Positions 1 to 11,157 are shown, numbered from the stretch's first letter. The stretch: DNA of 64,000 bases from Pantoea phytobeneficialis (GCF_009728735.1 NZ_CP024636.1:1045749-1109748); one strand, 5' to 3'. Notes: generated from the sequence alone by a model not told the origin. Numbers and translations are program-made.

Positions 1-1
1 G

Positions 2-799
2 CTGGCGCATGTTCGGGCGTCAAAAGCACCGAAGCCGGGTGCAGAATTGCTGCTGGGCGATGACGAAAGTGTCAAAGCGACGATGGTGGCGCGTCACGAT
101 ACGTTGTTTGAAATTGCGTTCGAAGATGACCGTGCGGTGCTGGATATTCTTAACAGCGTCGGCCATATGCCATTGCCGCCGTACATCGATCGCCCGGACG
201 AAGAAGCTGACCGCGAGTTGTACCAGACGGTGTACAGCGCTCGCCCCGGCGCGGTTGCTGCGCCGACGGCCGGTTTGCACTTCGACGATCCGCTGTTGCA
301 GGCGTTAAAGGCGAAAGGCGTCGAGATGGCCTTTGTCACGCTGCACGTAGGGGCCGGGACCTTCCAGCCGGTGCGTGTGGAGAGTATTGAAGATCACACC
401 ATGCACTCCGAATACGCCGAAGTGCCGCAAGAGGTGGTGGATGCGGTGCTGGCCTGTAAAGCTCGCGGCAATAAAGTGGTGGCGGTAGGGACGACCTCGG
501 TACGCTCGCTGGAGAGCGCCGCGCAGGCAAGTAAAGACGCGCTGATTGCACCGTTCTTCGATGATACCCAGATTTTTATCTATCCCGGCTATCAGTATCA
601 GGTGATCGATGCCTTGATCACCAATTTCCACCTGCCGGAATCGACCCTGATTATGCTGGTGTCGGCGTTTGCCGGTTATCAGCACACTATGGCGGCCTAT
701 CAGGCGGCGGTGGCTGAGCAGTACCGTTTCTTTAGCTACGGGGATGCCATGTTCATTACCCGTAATGTGAATGCACCTGACGAGAGCGTTGGGTCTTAA
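2..799 (+). CDS. queA: S-adenosylmethionine:tRNA ribosyltransferase-isomerase (5' end cut by window)
   Basis: QueA transfers and isomerises the ribosyl group of S-adenosylmethionine onto 7-aminomethyl-7-deazaguanine in tRNA, giving epoxyqueuosine in the cytoplasm. The reading frame is open from base 2, so the start codon and roughly the first 90 of about 356 residues lie outside the window. The remaining 265 codons read collinearly with E. coli QueA, including the [17 protein letters not shown] and [10 protein letters not shown] segments and the C-terminal [10 protein letters not shown]. It is followed after 30 bases by tgt, which acts earlier in the same pathway, so the two are probably co-transcribed. 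Confidence 0.97.
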   Translation: MAHVRASKAPKPGAELLLGDDESVKATMVARHDTLFEIAFEDDRAVLDILNSVGHMPLPPYIDRPDEEADRELYQTVYSARPGAVAAPTAGLHFDDPLLQALKAKGVEMAFVTLHVGAGTFQPVRVESIEDHTMHSEYAEVPQEVVDAVLACKARGNKVVAVGTTSVRSLESAAQASKDALIAPFFDDTQIFIYPGYQYQVIDALITNFHLPESTLIMLVSAFAGYQHTMAAYQAAVAEQYRFFSYGDAMFITRNVNAPDESVGS

Positions 800-1954
<1,155 letters not shown>

Positions 1955-1978
1955 TAATTCATCAATGAGGGAAATTTA

Positions 1979-2311
1979 ATGAGCTTTTTCATTTCTGACG
2001 CTGTGGCTGCAGCAGGCGCACCGTCGCAGGGAAGTCCTTATTCTCTGGTGATCATGCTGGTGGTCTTTGGTCTGATCTTTTACTTCATGATTCTGCGTCC
2101 GCAGCAGAAGCGTTCCAAAGAGCACAAGAAGTTGATGGATTCCATCTCCAAAGGAGATGAAGTGCTGACCAATGGTGGTCTGGTAGGTCGCGTGACTAAA
2201 GTTGCTGAAACCGGCTACATCGCTATCGCCCTGAACGACACCACTGAAGTAGTGATTAAACGTGATTTCGTGGCTGCCGTTCTGCCGAAAGGCACCATGA
2301 AGGCGCTGTAA
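1979..2311 (+). CDS. yajC: Sec translocon accessory subunit YajC
   Basis: Small inner-membrane subunit of the SecDF-YajC complex that assists protein export through SecYEG. It has 110 residues: a short periplasmic N-terminus, one transmembrane helix (about residues 20-40, ending in the typical [10 protein letters not shown]), then a small cytoplasmic domain. A GAGG ribosome site precedes the ATG. secD starts 25 bases after the stop, so the genes are one operon. Confidence 0.97.
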   Translation: MSFFISDAVAAAGAPSQGSPYSLVIMLVVFGLIFYFMILRPQQKRSKEHKKLMDSISKGDEVLTNGGLVGRVTKVAETGYIAIALNDTTEVVIKRDFVAAVLPKGTMKAL

Positions 2312-2336
2312 TTTTTTCTTCCCGAAGGAAACTGCC

Positions 2337-4184
2337 GTGTTAAACCGTTATCCTTTGTGGAAGTACATCATGCTGGTCGTCGTGATTCTCGTCGGCCTGC
2401 TCTATGCGCTTCCCAACCTTTATGGTGAGGATCCGGCCGTTCAAATCACTGGTGCGCGCGGTGGCGCCGCCAGTGAGCAAACGTTGGATCAGATCCAGTC
2501 TGTTTTACAAAAAGATAATATCCAGAGCAAATCCCTCGTTCTGGAAAATGGCGCGATTCTTGCGCGCTTTGCGAACACGGATGTGCAGTTGCGCGCCCGT
2601 GAAGCGATTACGAATGTCCTTGGCGAGAACTACGTTGTAGCACTTAACCTGGCACCGGCTACGCCGCGCTGGTTGAGCATGCTGGCCGCAGAACCGATGA
2701 AGCTCGGCCTTGACCTGCGTGGCGGTGTTCACTTCCTGATGGAAGTCGACATGGATACCGCGCTGAGCAAATTGCAGGAACAGAATGCAGATGGTCTGCG
2801 CAGCGACCTGCGCGACAAAGGCATTCCCTACGTTAACGTGAATAAAATCGCTAACTATGGCGTGGAAATCCGTTTCCGTGACGGCACCAGCCGTGATGCG
2901 GCCATCAGCTATCTGTCTCCACGTCATCAGGATCTGGTGATCTCCAGCCAGGGCAGCGATACCCTGCGCGCGGTGATGACTGATGCACGCCTGAGTGAAG
3001 CACGCGAATATGCGGTGCAGCAGAACATCAATATCCTGCGTAACCGTGTTAACCAGCTTGGCGTCGCTGAACCGCTGGTACAGCGTCAGGGTTCTGACCG
3101 CATCGTGGTTGAACTGCCAGGTATTCAGGATACTGCTCGCGCCAAAGAGATTCTGGGTGCTACGGCAACCCTCGAATTCCGTCTGGTGAACACCACGGTT
3201 GATCCAAGTGCGGCGGCCAGTGGTCGTGTGCCGGGTGATTCTGAAGTGAAAATGACGCGTGAAGGCCAGCCGGTGGTGCTGTACAAGCGCGTGATTCTGA
3301 CCGGTGACCATATCACCGATTCCACGTCCAGCATGGATGAGTACAACCAGCCGCAGGTGAACATTTCACTGGATGGCGCGGGCGGTAACATCATGTCTAA
3401 CTTCACCAAGGACAATATCGGTAAACCGATGGCGACCCTGTTTGTGGAGTACAAGGACAGCGGCAAGAAAGATGCCAATGGCCGTGCGATTCTGGTGAAA
3501 CAGGAAGAAGTGATTAACGTGGCGAACATTCAGTCGCGCCTCGGCAACAGCTTCCGTATCACCGGTATCAGCAACCCGAACGAAGCCCGTCAGCTGTCGC
3601 TGCTGCTGCGTGCCGGTGCGTTGATTGCGCCAATTCAGATTGTGGAAGAGCGTACCATCGGCCCAACTATGGGTCAGCAGAACATCACGCAGGGTCTCGA
3701 AGCCTGTCTGTGGGGTCTGATCGCTTCCATTATCTTTATGGTGGTGTTCTATAAGAAATTTGGTCTGATCGCGACCAGCGCACTGCTGTGCAACCTGGTG
3801 TTGATCGTTGGCATCATGTCACTGCTGCCAGGTGCGACACTCACCATGCCGGGTATTGCCGGTATCGTGTTGACGCTGGCGGTGGCGGTGGATGCGAACG
3901 TACTGATTAACGAACGTATTAAAGAAGAGTTGCGCAACGGTCGTTCCGTGCAGCAGGCGATTCATGAAGGCTACAAAGGTGCCTTCTCCAGTATCGTCGA
4001 CGCTAACGTTACGACGCTGATTAAAGTCATCATTCTTTATGCGGTCGGTACCGGTTCAATCAAAGGTTTTGCGATTACCACCGCTATCGGTATCGCGACC
4101 TCCATGTTTACCGCTATCGTCGGCACCCGTGCCATCGTTAACCTGGTGTACGGCGGCAAACGCATCAACAAGCTGTCTATCTAA
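2337..4184 (+). CDS. secD: Protein translocase subunit SecD
   Basis: SecD works with SecF in the inner membrane, using the proton gradient to help pull exported proteins through SecYEG and to release them on the periplasmic side. It has 615 residues, as in E. coli: an N-terminal transmembrane helix, a large periplasmic region that includes the [16 protein letters not shown] motif (D1), and five C-terminal helices with the conserved [16 protein letters not shown] segment. The start is GTG at 2337 with a GAAGGA Shine-Dalgarno. secF follows after 10 bases. Confidence 0.98.
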   Translation: MLNRYPLWKYIMLVVVILVGLLYALPNLYGEDPAVQITGARGGAASEQTLDQIQSVLQKDNIQSKSLVLENGAILARFANTDVQLRAREAITNVLGENYVVALNLAPATPRWLSMLAAEPMKLGLDLRGGVHFLMEVDMDTALSKLQEQNADGLRSDLRDKGIPYVNVNKIANYGVEIRFRDGTSRDAAISYLSPRHQDLVISSQGSDTLRAVMTDARLSEAREYAVQQNINILRNRVNQLGVAEPLVQRQGSDRIVVELPGIQDTARAKEILGATATLEFRLVNTTVDPSAAASGRVPGDSEVKMTREGQPVVLYKRVILTGDHITDSTSSMDEYNQPQVNISLDGAGGNIMSNFTKDNIGKPMATLFVEYKDSGKKDANGRAILVKQEEVINVANIQSRLGNSFRITGISNPNEARQLSLLLRAGALIAPIQIVEERTIGPTMGQQNITQGLEACLWGLIASIIFMVVFYKKFGLIATSALLCNLVLIVGIMSLLPGATLTMPGIAGIVLTLAVAVDANVLINERIKEELRNGRSVQQAIHEGYKGAFSSIVDANVTTLIKVIILYAVGTGSIKGFAITTAIGIATSMFTAIVGTRAIVNLVYGGKRINKLSI

Positions 4185-4194
4185 GGAGTGCGTT

Positions 4195-5163
4195 GTGGCA
4201 CAGGAATACAATATTGAGCAGCTGAACCACGGGCGTAAAGTCATTGACTTTATGCGCTGGGACACGCTTGCCTTTATCATCTCCGCCTTGCTGATTGTGG
4301 CGTCTGTCGCCATCGTTGGTGTGCGTGGCTTCAACTGGGGCCTCGACTTTACCGGCGGAACGGTGATTGAGATCAACCTGGAAAAACCGGCCGATCTGGA
4401 TACCCTGCGCGTTGCGCTGGTGAAAGCGGGTTTTGATGAGCCGTTGGTACAGAACTTTGGCAGCAGCCGTGACGTGATGGTGCGTATGGCTCCGGTGCAA
4501 GGTCCGGCAGGCCAGGAATTGGGCAACAAAGTGGTGTCGGTGATTAACGAAACCGCACAGCAGAATGCCACCGTGAAGCGTATCGAGTTCGTGGGTCCGA
4601 GCGTGGGCAGCGATCTGGCGCAGGCGGGGGCGATGGCGCTGTTGTCGGCGCTGATCGCGATTCTGATCTACATCGGTTTCCGCTTTGAGTGGCGTCTGGC
4701 ACTGGGTACCGTACTGGCGCTGGCCCATGACGTGATCATCACCTGCGGCATCCTGGCGTTGACCCACATCGAAATCGATCTGACCATCGTGGCATCCCTG
4801 ATGTCGGTGATTGGTTACTCGCTTAACGATAAGATCGTGGTTTCCGACCGTATTCGTGAGAACTTCCGCAAGATCCGTCGCGGTTCTTCATACGATATCA
4901 CTAACGTGTCGTTGACCCAGACGTTGAGCCGTACCCTGATCACCTCGCTGACAACGCTGGCGATGATCCTGATTCTGTTCATCTTTGGTGGTGCGCTGCT
5001 GAAAGGCTTCTCGCTGACCATGCTGATTGGTGTGACCATTGGTACCATCTCATCAATCTATGTCTCTTCGGCGCTGGCGCTGAAACTGGGCATGAAGCGT
5101 GAACATATGCTGGTGCAGAAAGTGGAGAAAGAGGGCGCTGATCAGCCTTCAATCATGCCGTAA
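4195..5163 (+). CDS. secF: Protein translocase subunit SecF
   Basis: Partner of SecD in the proton-driven export accessory complex. The GTG at 4195, preceded by AAGGAG, gives 322 residues beginning [19 protein letters not shown], matching E. coli SecF (323). The frame extends upstream into secD, but that extension reads as an out-of-frame secD sequence and is not coding. The protein has a first transmembrane helix, the [12 protein letters not shown]1 motif, a periplasmic domain, and five C-terminal helices with [18 protein letters not shown]. It ends the operon, just before a strong terminator. Confidence 0.98.
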   Translation: MAQEYNIEQLNHGRKVIDFMRWDTLAFIISALLIVASVAIVGVRGFNWGLDFTGGTVIEINLEKPADLDTLRVALVKAGFDEPLVQNFGSSRDVMVRMAPVQGPAGQELGNKVVSVINETAQQNATVKRIEFVGPSVGSDLAQAGAMALLSALIAILIYIGFRFEWRLALGTVLALAHDVIITCGILALTHIEIDLTIVASLMSVIGYSLNDKIVVSDRIRENFRKIRRGSSYDITNVSLTQTLSRTLITSLTTLAMILILFIFGGALLKGFSLTMLIGVTIGTISSIYVSSALALKLGMKREHMLVQKVEKEGADQPSIMP

Positions 5164-5183
5164 CTGCTGACCAGAAAGATCAA

Positions 5184-5212
5184 GGGCTGCCAGATGGCAG
5201 CCCTTTTTTTTT
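5184..5212 (+). terminator. Intrinsic terminator after secF
   Basis: GGGCTGCC (5184-5191) pairs with GGCAGCCC (5196-5203) around a four-base loop and is followed by nine T residues. It ends the queA-tgt-yajC-secDF transcription unit. Confidence 0.9.
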
Positions 5213-5222
5213 GCCGTAAACC

Positions 5223-5244
5223 GCGCGATAAATCGCGCCGCTAC
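5223..5244. repeat. Short palindromic repeat, copy 1
   Basis: Copy of a family with core GGCGCGATTTATCGCGC, here in reverse orientation (GCGCGATAAATCGCGCC then GCTAC). It lies between the convergent secF and yajI genes. Further copies are at 5845, 5884, 10062, 15884, 15923, 54457, 59611 and 59656, all in non-coding DNA. Confidence 0.75.
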
Positions 5245-5256
5245 AGAAACTGCGCA

Positions 5257-5808
5257 TCACGGCGTGGTTGCGCCGGTCACATCATGCACACGAACATAGC
5301 CAAGTTGATCCGGTGAAAGGCCGCTCAGGCGCAGTGGTACCACCACGGAGCTGCGTGGCGTCAGACTGCCGGGCGCAGTGATGGTCTGGCTGAGACTGCC
5401 GGCATTTAACGGTTTACCGCTGGCCGGGTCCATTTCTCCCCAGACGACAGTCGCACTCAGCGCCGGAACCGGTTTGCCATCGGTCGAGCGGATCGTCAGA
5501 TTGGCGTGACTGCCAGTCGCTTCACCTTCGACCTGGCTCAGCGACAGGCGTAATTTACCCAGTTGGGTTTGCAGTTCCACCGGCGTATTGGACTGAGGTA
5601 ACAGCCAGGCACCCTGATTGGATTGGCTATTTAGCTGGCCCTGAATTTCCAGTGCAGCGGCCTGATTCGTTAACTGGCGCATTTGCTGATTCAGCTGCCC
5701 CACTTCCTGATGTAACTGAGTAACCTGTTTGGTGCCGGGTGTTGAGCTGCAACCGCTAAGTACCAGCAAAGAAAGCGCTGCTGGCGCCCATAACATCCTG
5801 ATCGTCAT
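5257..5808 (-). CDS. yajI: YajI-like outer-envelope lipoprotein (DUF3251 type)
   Basis: Predicted lipoprotein of 183 residues. The ATG at 5808 is preceded by AAAGGA; an upstream in-frame ATG at 5868 would place 20 unrelated residues before the signal peptide and is less likely. The signal sequence ends in the lipobox LSGC with Cys20, followed by Ser-Ser rather than Asp, which predicts outer-membrane sorting. A coiled-coil-like Gln-rich stretch follows (about 30-60). Length and position beside nrdR match E. coli YajI, whose function is not established. The tsx and yajD genes that lie nearby in E. coli are absent. Confidence 0.8.
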   Translation of the reverse strand: MTIRMLWAPAALSLLVLSGCSSTPGTKQVTQLHQEVGQLNQQMRQLTNQAAALEIQGQLNSQSNQGAWLLPQSNTPVELQTQLGKLRLSLSQVEGEATGSHANLTIRSTDGKPVPALSATVVWGEMDPASGKPLNAGSLSQTITAPGSLTPRSSVVVPLRLSGLSPDQLGYVRVHDVTGATTP

Positions 5809-5844
5809 GCAATGTCCTTTCCATTGTGGGGGAGGGCTAATGTT

Positions 5845-5866
5845 GCGCGATAAATCGCGCCGCGAC
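5845..5866. repeat. Short palindromic repeat, copy 2
   Basis: Reverse-orientation copy (GCGCGATAAATCGCGCCGCG then AC) in the divergent yajI-nrdR gap. It forms an inverted pair with copy 3 at 5884-5906, so the two could fold into one long cruciform or RNA hairpin. Confidence 0.75.
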
Positions 5867-5883
5867 AACCCGTGAACTGTATC

Positions 5884-5906
5884 GTCGCGGTGTGATTTAT
5901 CACGCC
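5884..5906. repeat. Short palindromic repeat, copy 3 (degenerate)
   Basis: Forward-orientation variant GTCGCGGTGTGATTTATCAC followed by GCC. Both arms carry compensating changes (GTGTGA with TCACGC) that keep most of the pairing, which suggests the fold itself is conserved. Confidence 0.65.
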
Positions 5907-6002
5907 GTTTTAACCATTGCCGCCCTTTTCATCTCAACACATTTTGTTGAAACCGAGATCGCGCTACACTGTGTGGCCCAAATTCTCGCGACAGGAAACG
6001 TC

Positions 6003-6452
6003 ATGCATTGCCCATTCTGCTCCGCTGTGGACACCAAAGTGATAGATTCGCGCCTGGTCAGTGAAGGCTCTTCGGTGCGTCGCCGTCGCCAGTGTCTGGT
6101 GTGTCATGAGCGTTTTACCACCTTTGAAGTGGCTGAACTGGTGATGCCGCGCGTGGTGAAAAGCAACGATGTGCGTGAACCCTTTAACGAAGATAAACTC
6201 AGCAGCGGCATGATGAAGGCACTGGAGAAGCGTCCGGTGAGTGCCGATGCGGTGGAGAGCGCCGTCAACCATATCAAAACGCAACTTCGTGCCACCGGCG
6301 AGCGCGAAATCCCCAGCAAGCTGATTGGCAATCTGGTGATGGACGAGCTAAAGAAACTCGACAAAGTGGCCTACATTCGCTTCGCGTCGGTTTATCGCAG
6401 TTTTGAAGATATTCGTGATTTTGGCGAAGAGATCGCCCGCTTGCAGGATTAA
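6003..6452 (+). CDS. nrdR: Transcriptional repressor NrdR of ribonucleotide reductase genes
   Basis: NrdR binds ATP/dATP through an ATP-cone and represses the nrd ribonucleotide reductase operons. The ATG at 6003 follows AGGAAACGTC and gives 149 residues, exactly the E. coli length; the frame stays open for 37 codons upstream but that stretch has no ribosome site and is outside the conserved protein. The N-terminal zinc ribbon has Cys3, Cys6, Cys31 and Cys34, followed by the ATP-cone (about 49-139). ribD starts 3 bases after the stop. Confidence 0.97.
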   Translation: MHCPFCSAVDTKVIDSRLVSEGSSVRRRRQCLVCHERFTTFEVAELVMPRVVKSNDVREPFNEDKLSSGMMKALEKRPVSADAVESAVNHIKTQLRATGEREIPSKLIGNLVMDELKKLDKVAYIRFASVYRSFEDIRDFGEEIARLQD

Positions 6453-6455
6453 TCC

Positions 6456-7559
6456 ATGATCGACGAACGCTATATGGCGCGCGCGCTGGAACTGGCGCGT
6501 CGCGGATGTTTTACCACCACGCCAAACCCGAATGTTGGCTGTGTGATTGTGCGGGACGGCGAAATCGTCGGCGAAGGCTGGCATCATCGCGCGGGCGAAC
6601 CGCATGCGGAAGTGCATGCGCTGCGCATGGCGGGAGAGAAAGCCAGGGGCGCAACCGCCTATGTCACGCTTGAACCCTGTAGCCATCATGGTCGCACGCC
6701 ACCCTGCTGCGATGCGTTGATCGCCGCCGGCGTCAGCCGGGTGGTCGCGGCGATGCAAGACCCCAATCCGCAGGTCGCCGGTCGTGGCCTGTATCGTCTG
6801 CAACAGGCGGGTATTGCGGTGAGCCACGGTTTGATGATGAATGAGGCTGAGGCGATCAATCGCGGTTTCCTGAAACGGATGCGTACCGGTTTCCCGTGGA
6901 TCCAACTTAAATTGGGCGCGTCACTCGATGGCCGTACCGCTATGGCGAGTGGCGAAAGCCAGTGGATCACCTCGGCAGCCGCAAGGCGCGATGTGCAACG
7001 TTTTCGTGCCCAGAGTTCGGCTATTCTTACCACCAGTGCCACGGTGCTGGCGGATAACCCTGCACTGACGGTGCGCTGGAGTGAACTGAATGATGAGGTT
7101 CGTCAGCAACTGGACGAGCAGCAACTGCGTCAGCCAGTGCGGGTGGTGATTGACAGCCAGCAGCGCGTGACTCCGCAGCATCGTTTGGTCAACCAGGCGG
7201 GCGAAACCTGGCTGATGCGCAGTGAAGCCGATCAACAAGCCTGGCCGGAGACGGTGTCGCAGATTGTGGTGCCGCAGCGTGAGAGCCAACTGGACCTGGT
7301 GGCGATGATGATGTTGCTCGGTCAACGGCAAATTAACAGCGTGTGGGTCGAAGCGGGTGCATCGCTTGCCGGTGCGCTGTTGCAGGCGGGACTGGTGGAT
7401 GAGCTGATTGTCTACATGGCACCGAAACTGCTGGGTAATGCCGCTCGTGGCTTGTGTGAATTAGCGGGTCTGGAACATCTGGCCGATGCGCCAGCCCTGA
7501 ATTTTAGTGACGTGCGCCTGGTGGGTGAAGACTTGCGTCTGACGCTCACCCCGCGCTGA
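6456..7559 (+). CDS. ribD: Bifunctional diaminohydroxyphosphoribosylaminopyrimidine deaminase / 5-amino-6-(5-phosphoribosylamino)uracil reductase
   Basis: RibD catalyses the second and third steps of riboflavin synthesis from GTP. The 367-residue protein has an N-terminal cytidine-deaminase-like domain with the zinc motif His50-Ala-Glu52 and Cys75/Cys84 (EPCSHHGRTPPCC), then an NADPH-dependent reductase domain from about residue 147 (KLGASLDGRTA, GESQWITS). It is packed against nrdR and lies 81 bases before ribH, the usual enterobacterial order. Confidence 0.97.
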   Translation: MIDERYMARALELARRGCFTTTPNPNVGCVIVRDGEIVGEGWHHRAGEPHAEVHALRMAGEKARGATAYVTLEPCSHHGRTPPCCDALIAAGVSRVVAAMQDPNPQVAGRGLYRLQQAGIAVSHGLMMNEAEAINRGFLKRMRTGFPWIQLKLGASLDGRTAMASGESQWITSAAARRDVQRFRAQSSAILTTSATVLADNPALTVRWSELNDEVRQQLDEQQLRQPVRVVIDSQQRVTPQHRLVNQAGETWLMRSEADQQAWPETVSQIVVPQRESQLDLVAMMMLLGQRQINSVWVEAGASLAGALLQAGLVDELIVYMAPKLLGNAARGLCELAGLEHLADAPALNFSDVRLVGEDLRLTLTPR

Positions 7560-7640
7560 AAAGCCTGAGCGCGTCGTCAAAGAGTATGATAGAATCCGCC
7601 CCCTTCTGCGGGGCTACAATACAACACCCAAAGGATATGT

Positions 7641-8111
7641 ATGAAAGTTATCGAAGCTCCTGTTGCCACGCCTGATGCTAACATCGCCATCGTAATTGCG
7701 CGTTTTAACAACTTCATTAATGACAGCCTGCTGGACGGTGCGGTTGATGCGCTGAAGCGTATTGGTCAGGTGAAAGACGAAAACATCACCATCGTCTGGG
7801 TACCAGGTGCCTATGAACTGCCGCTGGCGGCGCGTGCGCTGGCGAAATCCGGTAAACATGACGCCATCGTGGCGCTGGGTACCGTGATCCGTGGCGGCAC
7901 GGCGCACTTCGAATATGTGGCCGGTGAAGCCAGCTCAGGTATTGCCAACGTGGCAATGACCAGCGATATCCCGGTGACTTTCGGCGTGCTGACCACTGAA
8001 AACATTGAGCAGGCGATTGAACGCGCCGGCACGAAAGCGGGTAACAAGGGTGCCGAAGCGGCCCTGACTGCCCTCGAAATGATTAACGTATTGAAAGCCA
8101 TCAAAGCCTGA
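7641..8111 (+). CDS. ribH: 6,7-dimethyl-8-ribityllumazine synthase
   Basis: Condenses the RibD-pathway pyrimidine with 3,4-dihydroxy-2-butanone 4-phosphate to form lumazine, the penultimate step to riboflavin. It has 156 residues, as in E. coli (where it is also called ribE), with conserved ARFNNFI near residue 22, PGAYELP (about 55-62), [14 protein letters not shown] (about 80-93) and the AGNKGAEAA tail. The ATG is preceded by AAGGATATGT. nusB follows after 19 bases. Confidence 0.97.
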   Translation: MKVIEAPVATPDANIAIVIARFNNFINDSLLDGAVDALKRIGQVKDENITIVWVPGAYELPLAARALAKSGKHDAIVALGTVIRGGTAHFEYVAGEASSGIANVAMTSDIPVTFGVLTTENIEQAIERAGTKAGNKGAEAALTALEMINVLKAIKA

Positions 8112-8130
8112 TTTTTGTAAGGGGAATTTT

Positions 8131-8550
8131 GTGAAACCTGCTGCTCGTCGTCGCGCCCGTGAGTGCGCTGTCCAGGCGCTTTACTCCTGGCAGTTGTCCA
8201 ACAACGACATTGCCGATGTGGAATACCAGTTTCTGGCGGAACAAGACGTCAAAGACGTCGATATCAGTTACTTCCGCGAACTGCTGGCCGGTGTGGCGAC
8301 CAACAGCGCATACCTGGATGGTCTGATGAAACCTTACCTGTCGCGTCAGCTGGAAGAGCTGGGCCAGGTAGAAAAAGCCATCCTGCGTATTTCGCTGTAT
8401 GAGCTGAGCAAACGTGATGATGTGCCCTATAAAGTGGCGATCAACGAAGGTATCGAGCTGGCTAAAGTATTTGGCGCAGAAGACAGCCACAAATTTGTCA
8501 ACGGCGTGCTGGATAAAGCCGCTCCACAAATTCGCCCCAACAGAAAATAG
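8131..8550 (+). CDS. nusB: Transcription antitermination factor NusB
   Basis: NusB with NusE (ribosomal protein S10) binds boxA in rRNA leaders and supports antitermination. It is 139 residues, identical in length to the E. coli protein, with the N-terminal [18 protein letters not shown] and the C-terminal KFVNGVLDK. The start is GTG at 8131 with an AAGGGG ribosome site. An intrinsic terminator lies directly after it, so thiL may be partly transcribed from elsewhere or by read-through. Confidence 0.97.
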   Translation: MKPAARRRARECAVQALYSWQLSNNDIADVEYQFLAEQDVKDVDISYFRELLAGVATNSAYLDGLMKPYLSRQLEELGQVEKAILRISLYELSKRDDVPYKVAINEGIELAKVFGAEDSHKFVNGVLDKAAPQIRPNRK

Positions 8551-8553
8551 TGC

Positions 8554-8579
8554 AAAAGGCCGGTCATCCGGCCTTTTTT
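8554..8579 (+). terminator. Intrinsic terminator after nusB
   Basis: AAAAGGCCGG (8554-8563) and CCGGCCTTTT (8568-8577) form a 10-bp stem with a TCAT loop and a T tract. It sits between nusB and thiL, so it would attenuate the downstream thiL-pgpA genes. Confidence 0.8.
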
Positions 8580-8594
8580 CATTGAGACCTGACT

Positions 8595-9572
8595 ATGCCC
8601 TGTGGTGAATTCGAACTGATCGCACGTTATTTTAACCGCGTCACCAGCTCCCGCCGCGATGTCGAGAAGGGAATTGGTGACGACTGCGCATTGCTTAACG
8701 TGCCAGAAAAACAGACGCTTGCTATCAGCACCGATACGCTGGTAGAAGGCGTGCATTTCCTGCGTGATATCCATCCAGCCGATCTCGGTTATAAAGCGGT
8801 TGCGGTCAACCTGAGCGATCTGGCTGCTATGGGCGCCGATCCGGCATGGCTAACGCTGGCGCTGACGCTGCCGGAAGTGAACGAGAGCTGGCTGGCGGCC
8901 TTCAGTGACAGCCTGTTTGAGCTGCTGGATTACTACGATATGCAGCTGATTGGCGGCGATACTACGCGCGGCCCACTGAGCATGACGTTGGGCATCCACG
9001 GTTTAGTTCCGGTAGGGCGTGCACTAAAACGCTCCGGTGCGAAGCCGGGTGACTGGATTTTCGTCACCGGCACGCTGGGTGACAGTGCTGCCGGTCTGGC
9101 GTTGTTGCAGCATCGTTACCGTCTGTCGGACCCGGCGGTGCACGAAACGCTGATCAAACGTCATTTACGCCCGATGCCGCGCGTCTTGCAGGGGCAGGCG
9201 CTGCGTAGCCTGGCCACGTCAGCGATCGATGTGTCGGATGGATTGCTCTCCGACCTCGGCCATATTTTGCAGGCCAGCCGTGTCGGCGCGCGCTTGAATG
9301 TCGATGCACTGCCGCTGTCGGCAGCACTGCGCGACCATTTCGACGCAGACCAGGTGCAACGCTGGGCGCTGGCAGGAGGGGAAGACTACGAGCTGTGCTT
9401 CACGGTGCCGGAAGTGAACCGTGGTGCGCTGGACGTGGCGCTCGGTCATCTCGGCGTGCCTTATACCTGCATTGGTCAGATAGCACCGGAAGCCGATGGA
9501 CTCACGTTGCTGGAAAATGGCAAGCCGCTGAGCTTCAATCACAAAGGATTTGATCACTTTGACGTTAAATAA
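8595..9572 (+). CDS. thiL: Thiamine-monophosphate kinase
   Basis: Phosphorylates thiamine monophosphate to thiamine pyrophosphate with ATP and magnesium, the last step of cofactor synthesis. It has 325 residues and belongs to the PurM-like kinase fold: the metal-binding GDDCALLNV near residue 27, [11 protein letters not shown] (about 43-53), [10 protein letters not shown] and a second Asp-rich [13 protein letters not shown] stretch (about residue 212). No TPP riboswitch is visible upstream. It overlaps the start of pgpA. Confidence 0.97.
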   Translation: MPCGEFELIARYFNRVTSSRRDVEKGIGDDCALLNVPEKQTLAISTDTLVEGVHFLRDIHPADLGYKAVAVNLSDLAAMGADPAWLTLALTLPEVNESWLAAFSDSLFELLDYYDMQLIGGDTTRGPLSMTLGIHGLVPVGRALKRSGAKPGDWIFVTGTLGDSAAGLALLQHRYRLSDPAVHETLIKRHLRPMPRVLQGQALRSLATSAIDVSDGLLSDLGHILQASRVGARLNVDALPLSAALRDHFDADQVQRWALAGGEDYELCFTVPEVNRGALDVALGHLGVPYTCIGQIAPEADGLTLLENGKPLSFNHKGFDHFDVK

Positions 9573-10053
9573 AGATGTGGCAAAGAGCCGCCTGCGTATG
9601 TCCAATCCGTGGCATCTGCTGGCGACCGGCTTTGGTAGTGGGTTAAGTCCGATCGTACCGGGTACCGCGGGATCGCTGGCGGCGATCCCGTTCTGGTGGT
9701 TGATGACCTTTTTGCCATTGCAGATCTATTCGCTGGTGGTGCTGATCGGTATCAGCGTCGGCGTCTATCTGTGCCATCGCACGGCCAAAGACATGGGTGT
9801 CCACGATCACGGCAGCATTGTCTGGGACGAGTTTATCGGTATGTGGATCACCCTGATGGCGATTCCGCTGATGAGCTGGAAATGGGTCCTGGCGGGTTTT
9901 GTCATTTTCCGCATTTTTGATATGTGGAAACCCTGGCCGATTCGCTGGTTCGATCAGAACGTGCATGGCGGCATGGGGATTATGGTCGATGATATTATCG
10001 CCGGGGTGATCTCTGCGGTGATTTTGTACGTGTTAGGGCATGTGATGATCTGA
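9550..10053 (+). CDS. pgpA: Phosphatidylglycerophosphatase A
   Basis: Inner-membrane phosphatase that converts phosphatidylglycerophosphate to phosphatidylglycerol. Up to 167 residues with three or four hydrophobic helices; the [29 protein letters not shown] and [12 protein letters not shown] segments carry the conserved acidic residues of the family. No ATG lies at the expected start: TTG at 9550 and TTG at 9559 are both in frame inside the end of thiL. AAAGGA at 9543-9548 is too close to the first and well spaced for the second, so the true N-terminus may be nine bases later. ATG at 9598 is a further, shorter option. Confidence 0.95.
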   Translation: MITLTLNKDVAKSRLRMSNPWHLLATGFGSGLSPIVPGTAGSLAAIPFWWLMTFLPLQIYSLVVLIGISVGVYLCHRTAKDMGVHDHGSIVWDEFIGMWITLMAIPLMSWKWVLAGFVIFRIFDMWKPWPIRWFDQNVHGGMGIMVDDIIAGVISAVILYVLGHVMI

Positions 10054-10061
10054 TGCCTATC

Positions 10062-10093
10062 CCGTCGCGGCGCGATTTATCGCGCCGCGACGG
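10062..10093. repeat. Short palindromic repeat, copy 4 (perfect 14-bp stem)
   Basis: CCGTCGCGGCGCGA (10062-10075), loop TTTA, then the exact reverse complement (10080-10093). It is the most perfect copy of the family and sits between the convergent pgpA and yajO genes. There is no T tract on either side, so it is not a standard terminator but could protect both transcript 3' ends. Confidence 0.8.
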
Positions 10094-10102
10094 ATGAAAA
10101 TT

Positions 10103-11077
10103 TTACTCAAAACCCACAACTGGGTGCGGTTGATACACCGTCTCCAGCTCGGCAATATCCGTTGTACTCAACTCCACGTCCACCGCTTTGACCAGCTCAG
10201 CAAACTGCTCTGCGCGTGATGCCCCGATAATGGGTGCCGTCACCACCGGCTTATGCAGCAACCAGGCCAGCGCAATCTGTGCACGCGTGACGCCTTTATC
10301 CGCTGCCAGGGTGGCGATACGTTCCGCGATAGCTGCATCGTTCTCTTCGGTGTCGCGGTAAAGTTTAGCCATCACCTCATCTGACACGGAGCGGGCGGTG
10401 GCTTCACCCCACGGGCGCGTCAGCTTACCGCGAGCCAATGGACTCCAGGGCAGGACGGCGATGCCTTCGCGCAGACACAGCGGATGCATGGCGTTCTCTT
10501 CTTCCCGTTGAATCAGGTTGTACTGATCCTGCATGCTGACAAAGCGCGCCCATCCTTCGCGAGTCTGGAGCTGAAGCGCCTGCTCAAATTGCGCCGCATG
10601 CATTGAGGATGCGCCGATATAACGCGCTTTACCGGCCTGTACCACGTCGTGCAGCGCTTCCAGCGTCTCCTCAATCGGCGTGTCGTAATCCCAGCGGTGA
10701 ATCTGGAGCAGGTCAACATGATCCATGCCCAGCCGTGTCAGGCTGTCATCAATTGATTGCAGGATATTGTTGCGCGACAGCCCCTGGGTCAGATTACTTA
10801 ATGGGAAATAGACCTTGGTGGCGACCACGACTTCGTCGCGGCGAGCAAAATCTTTCAGGGCGCGCCCGACAATCTCTTCGCTGCTGCCGTCGGAATAGGA
10901 GTTGGCGGTATCAAAAAAGTTGATGCCTGCTTCCAGCGCTTGCTTGATTAACGGGCGGCTGCTCTCTTCCGGTAACGTCCAGGCGTGATTGCCGCGCAGC
11001 GGATCGCCATAGGTCATACAGCCCAGGCAGAGACGGGAAACCTGTAATTCAGTCTTACCTAAAGGAATTTTTTTCAT
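10103..11077 (-). CDS. yajO: Aldo/keto reductase YajO
   Basis: NADPH-dependent aldo/keto reductase of 324 residues, the usual length. It shows the family signature INFFDTANSYSDGSSEEIVG (catalytic Asp/Tyr pair), the catalytic Lys in VVVATKVYFP, the catalytic His in LLQIHRWD, and a C-terminal PIIGASR cofactor loop. In E. coli the protein has been connected to 1-deoxyxylulose 5-phosphate formation, which fits its place beside dxs; its natural substrate here is not shown by the sequence. ATG at 11077 is preceded by AGG-type bases and matches the E. coli N-terminus. Confidence 0.93.
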   Translation of the reverse strand: MKKIPLGKTELQVSRLCLGCMTYGDPLRGNHAWTLPEESSRPLIKQALEAGINFFDTANSYSDGSSEEIVGRALKDFARRDEVVVATKVYFPLSNLTQGLSRNNILQSIDDSLTRLGMDHVDLLQIHRWDYDTPIEETLEALHDVVQAGKARYIGASSMHAAQFEQALQLQTREGWARFVSMQDQYNLIQREEENAMHPLCLREGIAVLPWSPLARGKLTRPWGEATARSVSDEVMAKLYRDTEENDAAIAERIATLAADKGVTRAQIALAWLLHKPVVTAPIIGASRAEQFAELVKAVDVELSTTDIAELETVYQPHPVVGFE

Positions 11078-11157
11078 TGGGAGGTCTGCTCTCGCATCAG
11101 GGAAATCCCTTAAGCATAGCAGCAGGCTCGCTCGCCGGGCGGCGAGCGAGCAGGGGA

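Noticed and set aside
2505..3311. 268-codon open frame antisense to secD
   Set aside because: Composition is that of a shadow frame; secD on the other strand is intact and conserved.
7561..7640. Possible promoter TATGAT and C-rich hairpin before ribH
   Set aside because: No -35 is present and the inverted repeat is short; ribH is probably read from the nrdR-ribD transcript. No FMN riboswitch features are seen.
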